A DNA stretch of 64,000 bases, from contig NZ_PDHM01000028.1 in the NCBI RefSeq assembly GCF_002573715.1, positions 62,001-126,000 on the forward strand. Direction: 5' to 3'. Positions 33,824-42,911 of this stretch are shown piece after piece. The first letter of the stretch is position 1. Every line of letters begins with the position of its first letter. The notes beneath the pieces are model-generated. The model did no database searches, was not told where the DNA came from, and was given only the letters and a program-made list of their open reading frames with translations. A program made the translations under genes and the position numbers. The stretch comes from Paenibacillus sp. EZ-K15 (GTDB lineage: Bacteria > Bacillota > Bacilli > Paenibacillales > Paenibacillaceae).

Positions 33824-33963
33824 CATCTCGTGCCGAAATTGCCGCTGGTAATCTTTAAGATTTCTTTAGATTCAATTAAAAATTCCTTTAGCTTGTATGG
33901 TTAGAATTAGAACATACATAAACGATGAAACGAATAGCCCGCCAAAGGAGGCAATCGAGCGCC

Positions 33964-34971
33964 ATGGAATCCATAGCCAAGCATCCCCGTCAAGTACCGT
34001 CATCCCCTGAACGATCCCGGCAGCAAACCGGCACGATTCGAAGCAAACAAATAAAGCGCCGCAAGGGACGCGCACGTTTAAGTCTGTTCCTTCTGCTGTT
34101 TGTCGTCATTCTGTTGGTCGTGTTCATCGCGAGGATATTTATTCCGCCTCCCATCAAAGCCAGTTCAGCCATCCTGATTCATGCAGATACCGGCCGCGTG
34201 CTCTATGCGATGCATCCGGATCTTCCCCTTCCTCCCGCAAGCATGTCCAAAATGATGACGGAGCTGCTGGTGCTGGACGCCGTCCAATCCGGGCAGCATG
34301 CTTGGGATGAGAACGTACCGGTCAGCCGCTATGCGGCTGAGGTGCCCGGTTCAGGCATCGGCATGCATGAAGGCGAACGTTACACACTGAAGCAATTGTT
34401 CCAAGCACTCATTATTCATTCAGCCAATGATGCGGCGGTAGCCATTGCGGAGCATCTCAGCGGGTCGGAGGTTCGGTTCGTAGAGGCCATGAATGCAAGG
34501 GCGGAGGAAATCGGCCTTTCGGATCGTACCGTCTTCGCCAATGCATCCGGTTTACCTGCCGCTGACCTCGCTTCCTTTACCGAAGCGGCCACCGAAGGCG
34601 ATACGATCATGACGGCCAGGGATTCGGCCATGCTGGCCCGATGGCTGCTCAACAAACATCCGGATCTGCTCGAGGTAACCAGCCAGCGCGATTTGCCTGT
34701 TCCGCAGAAGAAGCTTTCCCTGCATACCACCAATCTCATGCTGCCCGGCGAGCCGCATTCTTACGAAGGTAATGACGGATTTAAGACCGGATACACCCGC
34801 TCCGCCGGTTATTGCTTTACCGGAACTGCGTCGCGGGGTGGAAACCGGCTGATTTCCGTCGTGATGGGAACCGGGGATGCCGATCAGCGGTTTACGGAAA
34901 CCCGGAAGCTGATGGATTACGGATTCGAACGGCAAGGCATTCTTTCGAATCTCCTATCCGCCCTTTTTTAA
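33964..34971 (+). CDS. Serine D,D-carboxypeptidase (PBP5/DacF-like)
   Basis: Membrane-anchored penicillin-binding protein of about 335 residues that trims the terminal D-Ala from peptidoglycan stem peptides. A basic N-terminal tail of about 40 residues precedes one membrane segment (RLSLFLLLFVVILLVVFIARI), then the peptidase S11 domain. The catalytic motifs are in order: SMSK (Ser-x-x-Lys) near residue 92, SAND near 154, and KTG (GFKTGYTRSAGYC) near 276. The C-terminal membrane anchor of classic PBP5 is missing, replaced by the N-terminal one. I chose 33964 (MESIAKHPR) with AAAGGAGG upstream, although spacing is long (12 nt). It is followed at 120 nt by a VanRS-like two-component pair. Confidence 0.88.
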   Translation: MESIAKHPRQVPSSPERSRQQTGTIRSKQIKRRKGRARLSLFLLLFVVILLVVFIARIFIPPPIKASSAILIHADTGRVLYAMHPDLPLPPASMSKMMTELLVLDAVQSGQHAWDENVPVSRYAAEVPGSGIGMHEGERYTLKQLFQALIIHSANDAAVAIAEHLSGSEVRFVEAMNARAEEIGLSDRTVFANASGLPAADLASFTEAATEGDTIMTARDSAMLARWLLNKHPDLLEVTSQRDLPVPQKKLSLHTTNLMLPGEPHSYEGNDGFKTGYTRSAGYCFTGTASRGGNRLISVVMGTGDADQRFTETRKLMDYGFERQGILSNLLSALF

Positions 34972-35092
34972 TAGTTGTCATAGAAGAACTCACGATTTTG
35001 AAGGCCAAGCTGCACTCTATGGGGTCGATTTAGGGTACACTGTTCGTAAGGAATCATCGTTTCCAATGGGCGATTTACTGGAGGATATCTTA

Positions 35093-35788
35093 ATGAGAAG
35101 TATATTAATCGTAGATGATGATAAAGAAATTTCCGGGCTGATCTCCATCTATCTGGAGAATGAGGGTTACCGCGTAATCCAAGCCCATGACGGGGAGGAA
35201 GCACTGCTGGCCATGACCACCAATAACGAGGCGGTGGATCTCGTGATCCTGGATGTCATGATGCCTAAGCTGAACGGGATTGACACCTGCCGCAGAATCC
35301 GGGAAACCTCGTCTATCCCCATCCTGATGCTGAGCGCCAAGAGTGAGGACATGGATAAAATCCTGGGGCTGATGACCGGCGCGGATGATTATATGATTAA
35401 ACCGTTCAATCCGCTGGAGCTGACGACTCGCGTCAAAACACTGCTGCGGCGCTCCACCCTATACAATGCGGAACTGCATCGAGAGGACAGCGAGCGGATC
35501 GAGATTGATGGGCTCGACATTAACCGGACTACGCATGAAGTAACGGCCAACGGCAAAGCGATCTCTCTGACAGCGAGAGAATTCGAGATTCTGTATTTGC
35601 TTGCCCGCCAACCGGGGAGAATCTTTAGCTCCGAGGATATCTTCCAGCAGGTCTGGAAGGAGAAATATTACGTATCCAATAATACGGTCATGGTTCACAT
35701 CAGCAACTTGCGGGACAAGCTCGAGAAGGAGCTGGGTTATAAGCTCATTCAAACGGTATGGGGCGTCGGGTACAAAATTCATGCGTAA
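35093..35788 (+). CDS. OmpR-family response regulator (VanR-like)
   Basis: Response regulator of 231 residues. The receiver has VDDDKE, phospho-acceptor Asp in LVILDVMMPKLNG near residue 54, Ser in ILMLSAKSED and Lys in DYMIKPFNPLEL near 103. The winged helix is at about 135-230 (LTAREFEILYLLARQPGRIFSSEDIFQQVW, TVMVHISNLRDKLEKE, QTVWGVGYKIHA). Sequences like ARQPGRIFS...QQVW with MVHISNLRDKLE are typical of the VanR/YcbL branch. I chose the ATG at 35093, with GGAGG 8 nt upstream. The kinase gene overlaps it by 8 nt. Confidence 0.93.
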   Translation: MRSILIVDDDKEISGLISIYLENEGYRVIQAHDGEEALLAMTTNNEAVDLVILDVMMPKLNGIDTCRRIRETSSIPILMLSAKSEDMDKILGLMTGADDYMIKPFNPLELTTRVKTLLRRSTLYNAELHREDSERIEIDGLDINRTTHEVTANGKAISLTAREFEILYLLARQPGRIFSSEDIFQQVWKEKYYVSNNTVMVHISNLRDKLEKELGYKLIQTVWGVGYKIHA

Positions 35789-36878
35789 GCTGCAATGGAA
35801 GATCATCACGCTGTTCTTTGTCAGCGGAGCCCTGACCCTGTCCATCCTGTTCATCGCCCAGCAGATCATCCGATTGATCGGCCGGGAATACTGGAAGGAG
35901 CCTTGGGTAAACACCCTTTTCAGAGTTGATCGTACTTTGGAGGATTTCTTCGGTTTCCCCATCATCCCGACGATCATCGGCATCATGTTGTTTATCTGCA
36001 TGGTATTGCTCCTGAGCCAGAGCACCATTCGTCAAATCAATCACTTAATGGAGGGTACACAGCGTTTGGCGAAGGGCGAATTGGATCAAGAGATTATCGT
36101 TAGCTCGAATGACGAACTGGGCCAGATGGCAACGCACATCAATCAAATGGCCAAGCAGCTCAAGCTATCGCTGGGAGAGGAACGAATGGCGGTCCAGTCC
36201 AAGAACGAGCTGATCAGCAACGTCTCGCATGATCTGCGCACCCCCCTCACCTCCATCATCGGGTACTTGCGGCTGGTCAATGAAGACCATTACAAGGATG
36301 AAGTCGAGCTCCGGTATTATACCGATATCGCGTACGATAAGTCGCTGCGCCTGGGCGGACTCGTGAACGATTTGTTTGAATACACACGAATGGGATACTC
36401 CCCGATGAACAGGGTTGACATTAATTTGGTGGAGCTGCTCGCGCAATTGGCGGTGGACTTTTCACTAACCGGGCAGCAGGAAGGAGTACAGGTAAACTTC
36501 ACACCTGAAACGGAGAAAATCATGATCTCCTCGGACGGGGATAAACTGATGCGCACCTTCGAGAATCTGCTGTCCAATGCGGTACGGCACGGACGGGAGG
36601 CCGGGGTCGTGGATTTGAAGGTATCAAGTGATTCGAAGTTTGCCATCGTACAGGTCATCAATTACGGCCCCCCGATCCCTCAATATGCGATCCCCTATCT
36701 GTTCGAGCGGTTCTACCGGGCGGATGAATCGCGCACCGATCAAACCGGCGGCTCCGGACTTGGCTTGGCTATCGTAAAGACCATCGTGGATGCCCATCAC
36801 GGCACGATTCAGGTAACCAGTAATACGGAACGGACGATGTTTGAAGTTCTCCTACCTTTAGAGACTCCTGAAATTTAA
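35781..36878 (+). CDS. Sensor histidine kinase (VanS-like)
   Basis: Membrane kinase of 365 residues. Membrane segments at about 8-28 and 60-80 enclose a short extracytoplasmic loop of about 30 residues, so it is likely to sense something at or in the membrane. HAMP follows (to about 130). The phospho-acceptor His is in NVSHDLRTPLTSIIGYLRLV, near residue 155. The ATPase domain has the N box (ENLLSNAVRHG), a shortened G1 region (INYGPPIP instead of DxGxG), F box (FERFYRADESR) and G2 (GGSGLGLAIVKTI). The short loop and sequence style fit the VanS group. The start at 35781 lies within the end of the regulator gene; the open frame reaches back to 35601 but that part is out-of-frame regulator sequence. 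Confidence 0.92.
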   Translation: MRKLQWKIITLFFVSGALTLSILFIAQQIIRLIGREYWKEPWVNTLFRVDRTLEDFFGFPIIPTIIGIMLFICMVLLLSQSTIRQINHLMEGTQRLAKGELDQEIIVSSNDELGQMATHINQMAKQLKLSLGEERMAVQSKNELISNVSHDLRTPLTSIIGYLRLVNEDHYKDEVELRYYTDIAYDKSLRLGGLVNDLFEYTRMGYSPMNRVDINLVELLAQLAVDFSLTGQQEGVQVNFTPETEKIMISSDGDKLMRTFENLLSNAVRHGREAGVVDLKVSSDSKFAIVQVINYGPPIPQYAIPYLFERFYRADESRTDQTGGSGLGLAIVKTIVDAHHGTIQVTSNTERTMFEVLLPLETPEI

Positions 36879-36992
36879 CAAAATAAAACATTTAATATTC
36901 GACATACAATTCCATTTTCCGATAAAATAGGGGGTGAATGTCTTCATCGCCTTGCCGCCCTTGTGCAAGGTACATGAAAGGAATGATCCCCC

Positions 36993-38105
36993 ATGACTAA
37001 TATACTGTTTACCAACTTTTGTATATTTGTGACTTTCTTATACTTGTCCGGACTGCTGTCCAAAAAATATGTAGCAGGCGTTGTGACACCGTCCATCAAC
37101 GTTAAGATCAACGCTGGACTGCTCTTTGGCATTTACGGGATCATCTTGATGTACTATTCTTTCCCGATTGACCCCCGGTTTTTCGCGGATTTGCGGCATC
37201 TGGCCATTGTCGTGATCGCCAGCTACTTGGGATGGCTTCCGTCCCTGATTGCCGGCGTGCTGATTGCACTCGGGCGGCTAATTCTGTTCGGCATGTCCGC
37301 TTCCTCTGCCATTGCGGGAGCCGGCATGCTGCTGATCGGCATCATCTGCGGGACGCTTTCTCGTATCCATTGGAATCGTTTAAGCAAAATGCTGCTCATG
37401 AGCGTATCGAGCATGCTGGTGCTCCTAGGTATTATGTGGATGAATATCCAGGACCATCACAAGGTGCATACTGTCTTCACGCAGCACCTCATCATATCCA
37501 TGCTCGCCACGGTGGTCATCTACATGCTGACCGAGTATATCAACACGTCCAATCAACTATTTCTGCAGATGAAGAAAAATGCGGAGACGGATTACCTAAC
37601 CAGTCTTCACAATTTGCGCCAATTCGAGCAGCTGTTGTCGGAACGTTTTCTCGAAGCCCAGCATTTCAGCGAACGGCTGGGTGTTCTTATCGTGGACATT
37701 GATCATTTCAAAAAAATAAACGACACCTACGGCCATGCGGCCGGAGATGCCGTTTTGCAACAGCTCAGCAAAGTGCTGAGGGAGCATTCCCGTTCTTTTG
37801 ATGAAGTGTCCCGCAACGGCGGGGAAGAATTCTCGGTGCTGGTCCCGGAAGCGACCATTGACGAGACGGCCGCTATTGCGGAGCGAATCCGGGCCGCCGT
37901 AGCGGATCATACCTTTGTCCTGGAAAACGGAACCAAGATCCAGATCACCGTGTCGATTGGAGCTGCCGTACATCCCGATACGATCCGGTCGAAAAATGCC
38001 AAGGAGCTGCTTCAGCAAGCGGACCGCGAGCTGTATCGCGCCAAGGACAGCGGACGCAACCGCGTATGCTCCGCTCCCGAAATCCATGATCTGATTCTCT
38101 CTTAA
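36993..38105 (+). CDS. Membrane diguanylate cyclase (5TMR-LYT + GGDEF)
   Basis: Protein of 370 residues that makes c-di-GMP. The N-terminal ~195 residues form a 5TMR-LYT-type membrane sensor with about five or six segments. The catalytic domain (about 205-365) has TDYLTSLHNLRQFEQLL, VDIDHFKKINDTYGHAAGDAVL and the active-site motif GGEEF in SRNGGEEFSVL. An allosteric I-site RxxD (RSFD) is five residues before GGEEF, so product inhibition is expected. The domain layout is that of B. subtilis DgcK (YhcK). The ATG follows a weak AAGGAAT site. Its TAA stop overlaps the stop of the convergent aldo/keto reductase. Confidence 0.93.
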   Translation: MTNILFTNFCIFVTFLYLSGLLSKKYVAGVVTPSINVKINAGLLFGIYGIILMYYSFPIDPRFFADLRHLAIVVIASYLGWLPSLIAGVLIALGRLILFGMSASSAIAGAGMLLIGIICGTLSRIHWNRLSKMLLMSVSSMLVLLGIMWMNIQDHHKVHTVFTQHLIISMLATVVIYMLTEYINTSNQLFLQMKKNAETDYLTSLHNLRQFEQLLSERFLEAQHFSERLGVLIVDIDHFKKINDTYGHAAGDAVLQQLSKVLREHSRSFDEVSRNGGEEFSVLVPEATIDETAAIAERIRAAVADHTFVLENGTKIQITVSIGAAVHPDTIRSKNAKELLQQADRELYRAKDSGRNRVCSAPEIHDLILS

Positions 38106-39052
38106 TTCGAATCCGCCTTCAGTATTTCTTCAATGGCAGTCAGCGTATCTGAAGACAACTTAATACCGGAGGCCTTCACATTCTCTTCCACCTGCTCCGG
38201 ACGGCTGGCCCCCACCAGTGCACTAGCTACGTTGTTCTGACGCAGAATCCAGGCCAAGGCCAACTGGCCGACGGTCATACCCAGCTCGCTTGCAACGACT
38301 CCCAGGGCCTGCACCTTCTGAATGCGATCTTCACTCATTTTAAGCCGGTCGGCTCCAATCTTCGATGCGCGGCTGTTCTCCGGCACGGCTTGCTTGGAGG
38401 CGTACTTGCCAGTCAGAAGCCCTTGCGCAAGAGGAGAATAGACCACTTGACCAATGCCCTTCTTCTCGCCTAACGGGATGATCTCCTCCTCGATCTTGCG
38501 CTCGAACATGTTGTACAGCGGCTGATTCACCACGATGCGATCCAGCAAATAGCGGTCCGCAACGGCCAATGCTGCTTCCATCTGGGCAGCGGTCCACATA
38601 CTGACTCCTACATAGAGCACCTTACCTTGCCGGACAAGGTCATCCAGCGCCCGCAGCGTTTCCTCTATCGGTGTTTCTTCATGATATCGATGGCAGTAAT
38701 AGATGTCGACATAATCGGTTCCCAGCCGCTTCAGACTCGCATCGCACTGCTCTCTAATATGTTTGCGGGAAAGTCCCTGATCATTGGGTCCGTCACCCAT
38801 CTTGCCGAATACCTTCGTGGCCAGAACATAGGATTCCCTTGGGAAAGCTCTCAAGGTTTCCCCGACAACCACTTCAGCCGCCCCCTGGGCATACACATTC
38901 GCTGTATCAAAAAAATTAACGCCGAGTCCATATGCGGTCTGAATTGACTTCACCGCATTCTCCCGTTCCACATATCCCCCGTACGTCAGCCAGCTCCCGA
39001 GACTAATATCGCTAACCTTCAGTCCGCTTCCGCCCAATCTTCTAAATTCCAT
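38102..39052 (-). CDS. Aldo/keto reductase (potassium-channel beta-subunit-like)
   Basis: NADPH-dependent reductase of 316 residues, TIM-barrel fold, of the AKR subgroup resembling Kv-beta/YghZ proteins. The catalytic tetrad is visible: Asp and Tyr in NFFDTANVYAQGAAE (about 50-65), Lys in YVLATKVFGKM (near 84) and His-like position in DIYYCHRYHEETP (about 122-134). The cofactor-binding C-terminal part is GASRPEQVEENVKASGIKLS. The substrate is unknown; such enzymes detoxify aldehydes. The start at 39052 has AAGGAGG 8 nt upstream; the frame reaches 39070. It is convergent with the diguanylate cyclase gene. Confidence 0.92.
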   Translation of the reverse strand: MEFRRLGGSGLKVSDISLGSWLTYGGYVERENAVKSIQTAYGLGVNFFDTANVYAQGAAEVVVGETLRAFPRESYVLATKVFGKMGDGPNDQGLSRKHIREQCDASLKRLGTDYVDIYYCHRYHEETPIEETLRALDDLVRQGKVLYVGVSMWTAAQMEAALAVADRYLLDRIVVNQPLYNMFERKIEEEIIPLGEKKGIGQVVYSPLAQGLLTGKYASKQAVPENSRASKIGADRLKMSEDRIQKVQALGVVASELGMTVGQLALAWILRQNNVASALVGASRPEQVEENVKASGIKLSSDTLTAIEEILKADSN

Positions 39053-39132
39053 ATGTGAAACCTCCTTCATACAAGATAGATGCTTATTCTTTATTGTAAC
39101 ATCTTCCTGTACGATAGACAGATGTGCCCTAT

Positions 39133-40242
39133 CTAACGTTTATAACCGGTCGACTTTATTTTCACCTTGACCGATACATTAAACTTGGCATGGGGATACA
39201 TGGCGTCCCATTCATCCATCTCCGTCTTATTGTTCCAGTGCGTCCCTCCATACCGGAGGCCGAAACCCAGCGGGTCCAGGCCCGTTTTCTGAATTTTCTC
39301 CAACACGCTTTTCACTGCTTGGGATAGTTCCTCGCTAAATTGCGCCTCGACCTTATGCAGATCTTTCGGATTCAGTTGTGCAGGATCCTCTTTCTCCTCC
39401 AAAATCGCCGTTATCCGAATATTGAAATCAATCGTTTCTTCCCCTGGTTTATCCGTTACGATCTTGTATCTTGCTCGGGTTCTATCCGTGTTGACTTCAA
39501 GCAATTTGCCGTCAATTTTCGTCCCGAAATTCGTGCTTAGATTACGACGATCCAACAGGTTAAACAGCCTGGTTTCATCCGGCGTCAGAATCACCTTCAC
39601 CTTGTTCTTATCCATCAAGGCTACTCTCTCGATATTCAGGATCTTGTCAGCGGTAGTTTCCACAACGGGCATGACCGGATCTTCCCCTTCCTCTAACATT
39701 CGGCGGGACAAATCAAAGGAGTATGTCTTAGTAATGAAGGGAGATTCCGTCCCATCCTCGCTGAGCGCCAGAAATATTGCGTTTCCGGCAATCCGCTCCG
39801 TTGGAGGATCCGTCTTTAATACGGCTTCTGCCGTAGGTATTGCGAGGGCTGGATACATTAAGAGCTGCATATCCCGCCTCCGAACGGTCCAGTCCTGGAT
39901 TTTGCTGATATTTTTCCGAGCATAGGCTTCTCCGTACATGACCCCCTTGCAATGACCAAAGTCAAGCTCCTTATCCACTTTGGATTTGACCTCCCTGATC
40001 GCTTCCGCAATACTTGTTGATTCTTGTGTAATAAGGAAAGACTTCTTATCCCCAGTCTTAGGGTCTCCTGAAGGAATCGCCATTTTGAAGGTAAATCGGT
40101 TAATATCGGGACTTTTCTCAGAGACGTCAATACCAATGGACACGACAAAAAGCCTCAGATCAATATCCCTAAAGTCACATCCCGACACCAACAAGAAAGA
40201 GCAGCACATGAGCCAGACCAGCCATCGCCTTAGGACTTTCAT
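39133..40242 (-). CDS. Spore germinant-receptor C subunit (Ger(x)C lipoprotein)
   Basis: Lipoprotein subunit of a GerA-type germinant receptor in the spore inner membrane, 369 residues. The signal peptide ends in a lipobox (LLVSGC, Cys near residue 22) followed by DFRDIDLRLFVVSIGID, typical of Ger(x)C. The C-terminal domain (about 230-360) has the family features FNIRITAILEE, HKVEAQFSEELSQAVKSVLEKIQ and DPLGFGLRYGG. The start at 40242 follows AAGGAGG by 8 nt and overlaps the stop of the B subunit gene (ATGA). Last gene of the A-B-C operon. Confidence 0.94.
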   Translation of the reverse strand: MKVLRRWLVWLMCCSFLLVSGCDFRDIDLRLFVVSIGIDVSEKSPDINRFTFKMAIPSGDPKTGDKKSFLITQESTSIAEAIREVKSKVDKELDFGHCKGVMYGEAYARKNISKIQDWTVRRRDMQLLMYPALAIPTAEAVLKTDPPTERIAGNAIFLALSEDGTESPFITKTYSFDLSRRMLEEGEDPVMPVVETTADKILNIERVALMDKNKVKVILTPDETRLFNLLDRRNLSTNFGTKIDGKLLEVNTDRTRARYKIVTDKPGEETIDFNIRITAILEEKEDPAQLNPKDLHKVEAQFSEELSQAVKSVLEKIQKTGLDPLGFGLRYGGTHWNNKTEMDEWDAMYPHAKFNVSVKVKIKSTGYKR

Positions 40243-41348
40243 GCCTTCTTCCTCCTTTTCCTCCATACCGCATAGAATAACAGGACAATGAGCAGAAATT
40301 CACCCGCGAACCGGACGTCCAGAAAGACAATCGCCATATCATTTAATATGTATTGATTAACGATGAATGACGTGCCGAAGGTAATCAGGGAAAAGAGAAG
40401 AAGCACCCACCATTCGATTTTCCTCCTTTTCGTCATGGCTTTGCCCTTTTCGACCTTTAATCCGAAGCTTCCCAGAATGAGTTCCTTACCCACATGCCAG
40501 TGGATGATGGAATTCACGAGGGAGAGACACATATACACCACGTAGAAGACATATATCATCCGTTCAATGATGAAATAACGAATCCGCAGCGAGTCCACCG
40601 TCGAGAAGGCAGGGTACACGTGTCCTCCTGCGCCCGCAGCGCCCAATATGCCAATGGGTGCAAAGATCGAAACCAGAAGGGTAAGCAAACTGAACACTAC
40701 AATAGCCCATACATGGCGCACTCTGAATCGGTGAAATATCCGATTGAATACCACCATGTTCACGTAGCCCGTAAAAATAAAAGTTGCCGCCGCCACCGTT
40801 TCATAATTGGGCATATTCCACGCATAGGTAATGATTTGCCTTACGGCATCCCAGCTGAAATAAGGATTGCTGAAGATACGCCATGACATATAGGCGATAA
40901 TAGGCACACAGATGTACAGAATCATCTCCAGGGCATAGAGAATCGACTCGGAATCCAGCCTGGCACTAAGTCCAACCACCACCAGAAATCCCATCAGAAC
41001 AATATAGGGAGATACATCCGGACTGATGTAACGAGAGGTAATATCAACGAAACTGACCAAGGTAATTACGCTGGAGAAAAACCACGCGAATCCGTATAAA
41101 AAAAGCAGGATGCCGGATATCCACTTCGACATAACCGAGTGGAAAATCTCCGGCAGCCCTTGTCCCGGAAATTTCCGAATCAGTTTCACGAAAGTAAACA
41201 ACAGCAAGGCGCCAACTGGAATGGACACGAGAATCGACATCAGCGCACCGTCAAAGCGATCCGTAATCAAGATGCGGGGGACAAAATTAATCAGGTTGAT
41301 GGTTGCATTGAGCAGGAAGAGGTAATAAAAATATTTATTTCTAACCAC
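40239..41348 (-). CDS. Spore germinant-receptor B subunit (GerAB/ArcD/ProY permease)
   Basis: Integral membrane subunit of about 369 residues, with ten predicted membrane segments, of the APC-like endospore germination permease family. In other receptors the B subunit binds the small-molecule germinant. Recognisable parts are the N-terminal LFLLNATINLINFVPRILI, the IFHSVMSKWISGILLFLYGFAWF region and PNYETVAAATFIFTGYVN. I chose the GTG at 41348, with AAGGAG 9 nt before; this gives an 8-nt overlap with the end of the A gene. The longer frame to 41384 lacks a ribosome-binding site. The germinant cannot be predicted. Confidence 0.92.
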   Translation of the reverse strand: MVRNKYFYYLFLLNATINLINFVPRILITDRFDGALMSILVSIPVGALLLFTFVKLIRKFPGQGLPEIFHSVMSKWISGILLFLYGFAWFFSSVITLVSFVDITSRYISPDVSPYIVLMGFLVVVGLSARLDSESILYALEMILYICVPIIAYMSWRIFSNPYFSWDAVRQIITYAWNMPNYETVAAATFIFTGYVNMVVFNRIFHRFRVRHVWAIVVFSLLTLLVSIFAPIGILGAAGAGGHVYPAFSTVDSLRIRYFIIERMIYVFYVVYMCLSLVNSIIHWHVGKELILGSFGLKVEKGKAMTKRRKIEWWVLLLFSLITFGTSFIVNQYILNDMAIVFLDVRFAGEFLLIVLLFYAVWRKRRKKA

Positions 41349-42702
41349 TTCGCTGATCTCCTTTCTTGTTCCAGTCCACAGCAAACATCTTCAAGTATGG
41401 TTTGCCGAAGGACCTGAGGCTCGTAAGGTACATGATCATGGCCACCATGCCTAAAACGATGCCGACCAAGCCGAAGAAGGTAGCCAGTACAATGAACAAA
41501 TACTTCGTGACACGGATGCCTGAGCTCATCATCGTTATCGGGATCACGAAGTTTGTTATCGCAACGGCGGAAACCAGAATGATCATGATGTTACTAACCA
41601 ATCCCGCCTCCGTAGCAGCGGTTCCCAGAATGAGACCCCCTACCGTGGTAGCGGTCTGACCAATCGCTTTGGGCAGCCGGACACTCGCCTCCGTCAGAAA
41701 TTCCATCGCGAGCAGCATGAAGATCACTTCGAAGAAGGACGGATACGGCACCGTAGCCCGGCTTCCCGCAATTAGCAGCGTAACCTGCATCCTCAATATT
41801 TCCGGATTGTAGGAGGTGAAGGCCACGTAAAGGCTTGGCATCAGCACGGTGATAAACAAGGCGATATACCGTATTCCCTTGAGAAACCAGCCGATTGGAG
41901 GAAGCTGTATTTTGTCATCCATCGCAGTAAAGAAATCATTGAATATGGCCGGAAGCAGAAGCGCATACCCCGTTGAATCCATCAATACTGCAATCTTTCC
42001 TTGAGATATATTCAACACGGTCCGGTCAGGGCGTTCGGTCAGCATGAGCGTCGGATACAGACGGAATTTAGGATACATTGTATGTCTCTCGATTTCAGCT
42101 GCCGATTGTACAATATCCGTTTTGATCTCGGACAATCGCTTTTTAAGCTCCTTTAATACCGTTTCGTCCACTTTGCAGGCATCATACATAATGATGATTC
42201 GAGTCTGTGATATTTTGCCAAGGGTCATGAATTCCGACTTCAAATTCACCGTTTGGTAGCGGTGGCGAATCAGATTCAAGTTCACCTCGATATTTTCCGT
42301 AAACGAATCATCGGGACCCTGAATGACGTTCTCCGTACTGGCGGGTTGGATGAAGCTTGCATTAACCAATACGGCGTCAAACAGGAGCACGCTGTCCCGA
42401 ATGAATATGGCTACGCAGCCCCTTAGTATATTACGAAGCAATTCCTGTTTATCTTTCGGCTCCACACTTGAGGGAAAGGATCGGATGAATTGGTCGTATA
42501 AATCCAAGGAATTCAGCTCATAGAAACGGTTGATCAAATTATCGTTAATCATGATAGGGTCGCACATGCTTTTAAGATAAATCAATAACGCATGCTCACC
42601 TTCATTCTTCAGCTCACGCTGCTCGATATCCCCGACATTACGGAGATGTTCTTGCAGACATTGCCTGGCTTCCTCCGCATTTAGATATTGTTCGCTGGTC
42701 AT
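41341..42702 (-). CDS. Spore germinant-receptor A subunit (GerAA family)
   Basis: First gene of the receptor operon, 453 residues. The N-terminal soluble domain (about 1-230) has LKSMCDPIMINDNLINRFYEL, LLRNILRGCVAIFIRDSVLLFDA and family signature VIQGPDDSFTENIEVNLNLIRHR. The membrane domain of four to six segments includes GTATEAGLVSNIMIILVSAVAITNFVIP-type sequence split here as AATEAGLVSNIMIILVSA and AITNFVIPITMMSSGIRV. The A subunits form ion channels in the germination cascade. The start at 42702 follows GGGGTGG; the ORF begins at 42717. GerAA proteins are usually 460-500 residues, so this one is slightly short but intact. I could not identify a forespore (sigma-G) promoter upstream. Confidence 0.93.
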   Translation of the reverse strand: MTSEQYLNAEEARQCLQEHLRNVGDIEQRELKNEGEHALLIYLKSMCDPIMINDNLINRFYELNSLDLYDQFIRSFPSSVEPKDKQELLRNILRGCVAIFIRDSVLLFDAVLVNASFIQPASTENVIQGPDDSFTENIEVNLNLIRHRYQTVNLKSEFMTLGKISQTRIIIMYDACKVDETVLKELKKRLSEIKTDIVQSAAEIERHTMYPKFRLYPTLMLTERPDRTVLNISQGKIAVLMDSTGYALLLPAIFNDFFTAMDDKIQLPPIGWFLKGIRYIALFITVLMPSLYVAFTSYNPEILRMQVTLLIAGSRATVPYPSFFEVIFMLLAMEFLTEASVRLPKAIGQTATTVGGLILGTAATEAGLVSNIMIILVSAVAITNFVIPITMMSSGIRVTKYLFIVLATFFGLVGIVLGMVAMIMYLTSLRSFGKPYLKMFAVDWNKKGDQRSG

Positions 42703-42911
42703 GATACCACCCCTCATTCACTAAATTCCGGTTCTCCCGCTGTTTCTTTAGCGTCTGCAAAAATGTCCCAAATTATTTACAATCATCCAGAAAAACTTAG
42801 GAAGACTGTGAAACGAAATCACCTAGTTTCTAATCATTCCCATGTGGTAATAATGAAGACAAGAGTCTGAGTTTAAGGGCAACGCCCATAGAAACTGAGG
42901 AGGAATCGTGA

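Noticed and set aside
35601..35780. N-terminal extension of the VanS-like kinase
   Set aside because: The extra 60 codons are the response-regulator gene read in another frame; the real start at 35781 gives a normal VanS-like N-terminus.
33964..36878. Acquired vancomycin-resistance cluster
   Set aside because: Only a VanRS-like pair and a serine carboxypeptidase are present; no vanH, vanA/B ligase or vanX, and no mobile-element sequence nearby.
42703..42911. Sigma-G promoter for the germinant-receptor operon
   Set aside because: I looked for a GYATR / CATNNTA pair on the minus strand and found no convincing one, so none is claimed.
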